From the NCBI GenBank assembly GCA_964539235.1, contig CAZIIK010000068.1, positions 1-14,906 of the forward strand: DNA of 14,906 nucleotides. The letters run 5' to 3'. Made by a program: the position numbers and the translations under genes. Every line of letters begins with the position of its first letter. Position 1 is the first letter of the stretch. Below the pieces are notes generated by a model. That model searched no databases, was not told where the DNA came from, and saw only the letters and a list, made by a program, of their open reading frames with translations. Of the stretch, positions 14,883-14,906 are shown in pieces. Source of the stretch: CAZIIK01 sp964539235 (GTDB lineage Bacteria > Pseudomonadota > Gammaproteobacteria > Francisellales > CACEW01).

Positions 14883-14906
14883 TGAGATTTTGTGTTTATA
14901 CAAGGT

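Overview
The window looks like chromosomal DNA of a gammaproteobacterium of moderate G+C content. The evidence is the rpsO-pnp pair, a proteobacterial-type GltB/GltD glutamate synthase, glutamate-1-semialdehyde aminotransferase (C5 haem pathway), a Bax-like glucosaminidase and a family 9 (LPS heptosyltransferase-type) glycosyltransferase. Codon use and general style would fit a Legionellales-like lineage, but nothing here fixes the genus. Most of the window is housekeeping; the less ordinary sequence lies in the intergenic regions and at the right edge.

Left part (1-5677, + strand): about 265 bases with no convincing gene, then a candidate promoter, a leader hairpin abutting the Shine-Dalgarno, rpsO (S15), a strong hairpin terminator, and pnp (PNPase). 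Three envelope-type genes follow in close series: a Bax-like glucosaminidase whose start lies inside the end of pnp, a family 9 glycosyltransferase, and a ChbG/YdjC-type sugar deacetylase that overlaps the glycosyltransferase by 4 bases. These may be co-transcribed with pnp and would act on peptidoglycan or surface glycans.

Middle (5678-7826): about 560 bases between the convergent deacetylase and hemL hold no gene but are rich in small repeats: five degenerate 22-bp tandem units, palindromes of the GTCATCCC type, and an inverted pair of TTCGACAAGCTCAGG elements. hemL is on the minus strand. It is divergent from gltBD across about 300 bases that contain a 10-bp perfect inverted repeat.

Right part (7827-14906): gltB and gltD form the two-gene operon for NADPH-dependent glutamate synthase, with all cluster and nucleotide-binding motifs intact. 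Five bases after gltD, on the opposite strand, lies an AAA/DUF4143 ATPase gene that appears broken: the Walker A loop is in one frame and everything after it in another. Its start is embedded in a near-perfect inverted repeat (20-base arms, 7-base spacer) carrying a perfect TATAAT on each strand. The broken ATPase with its palindromic control region, the rpsO leader and the repeat cluster are the parts most worth a second look.
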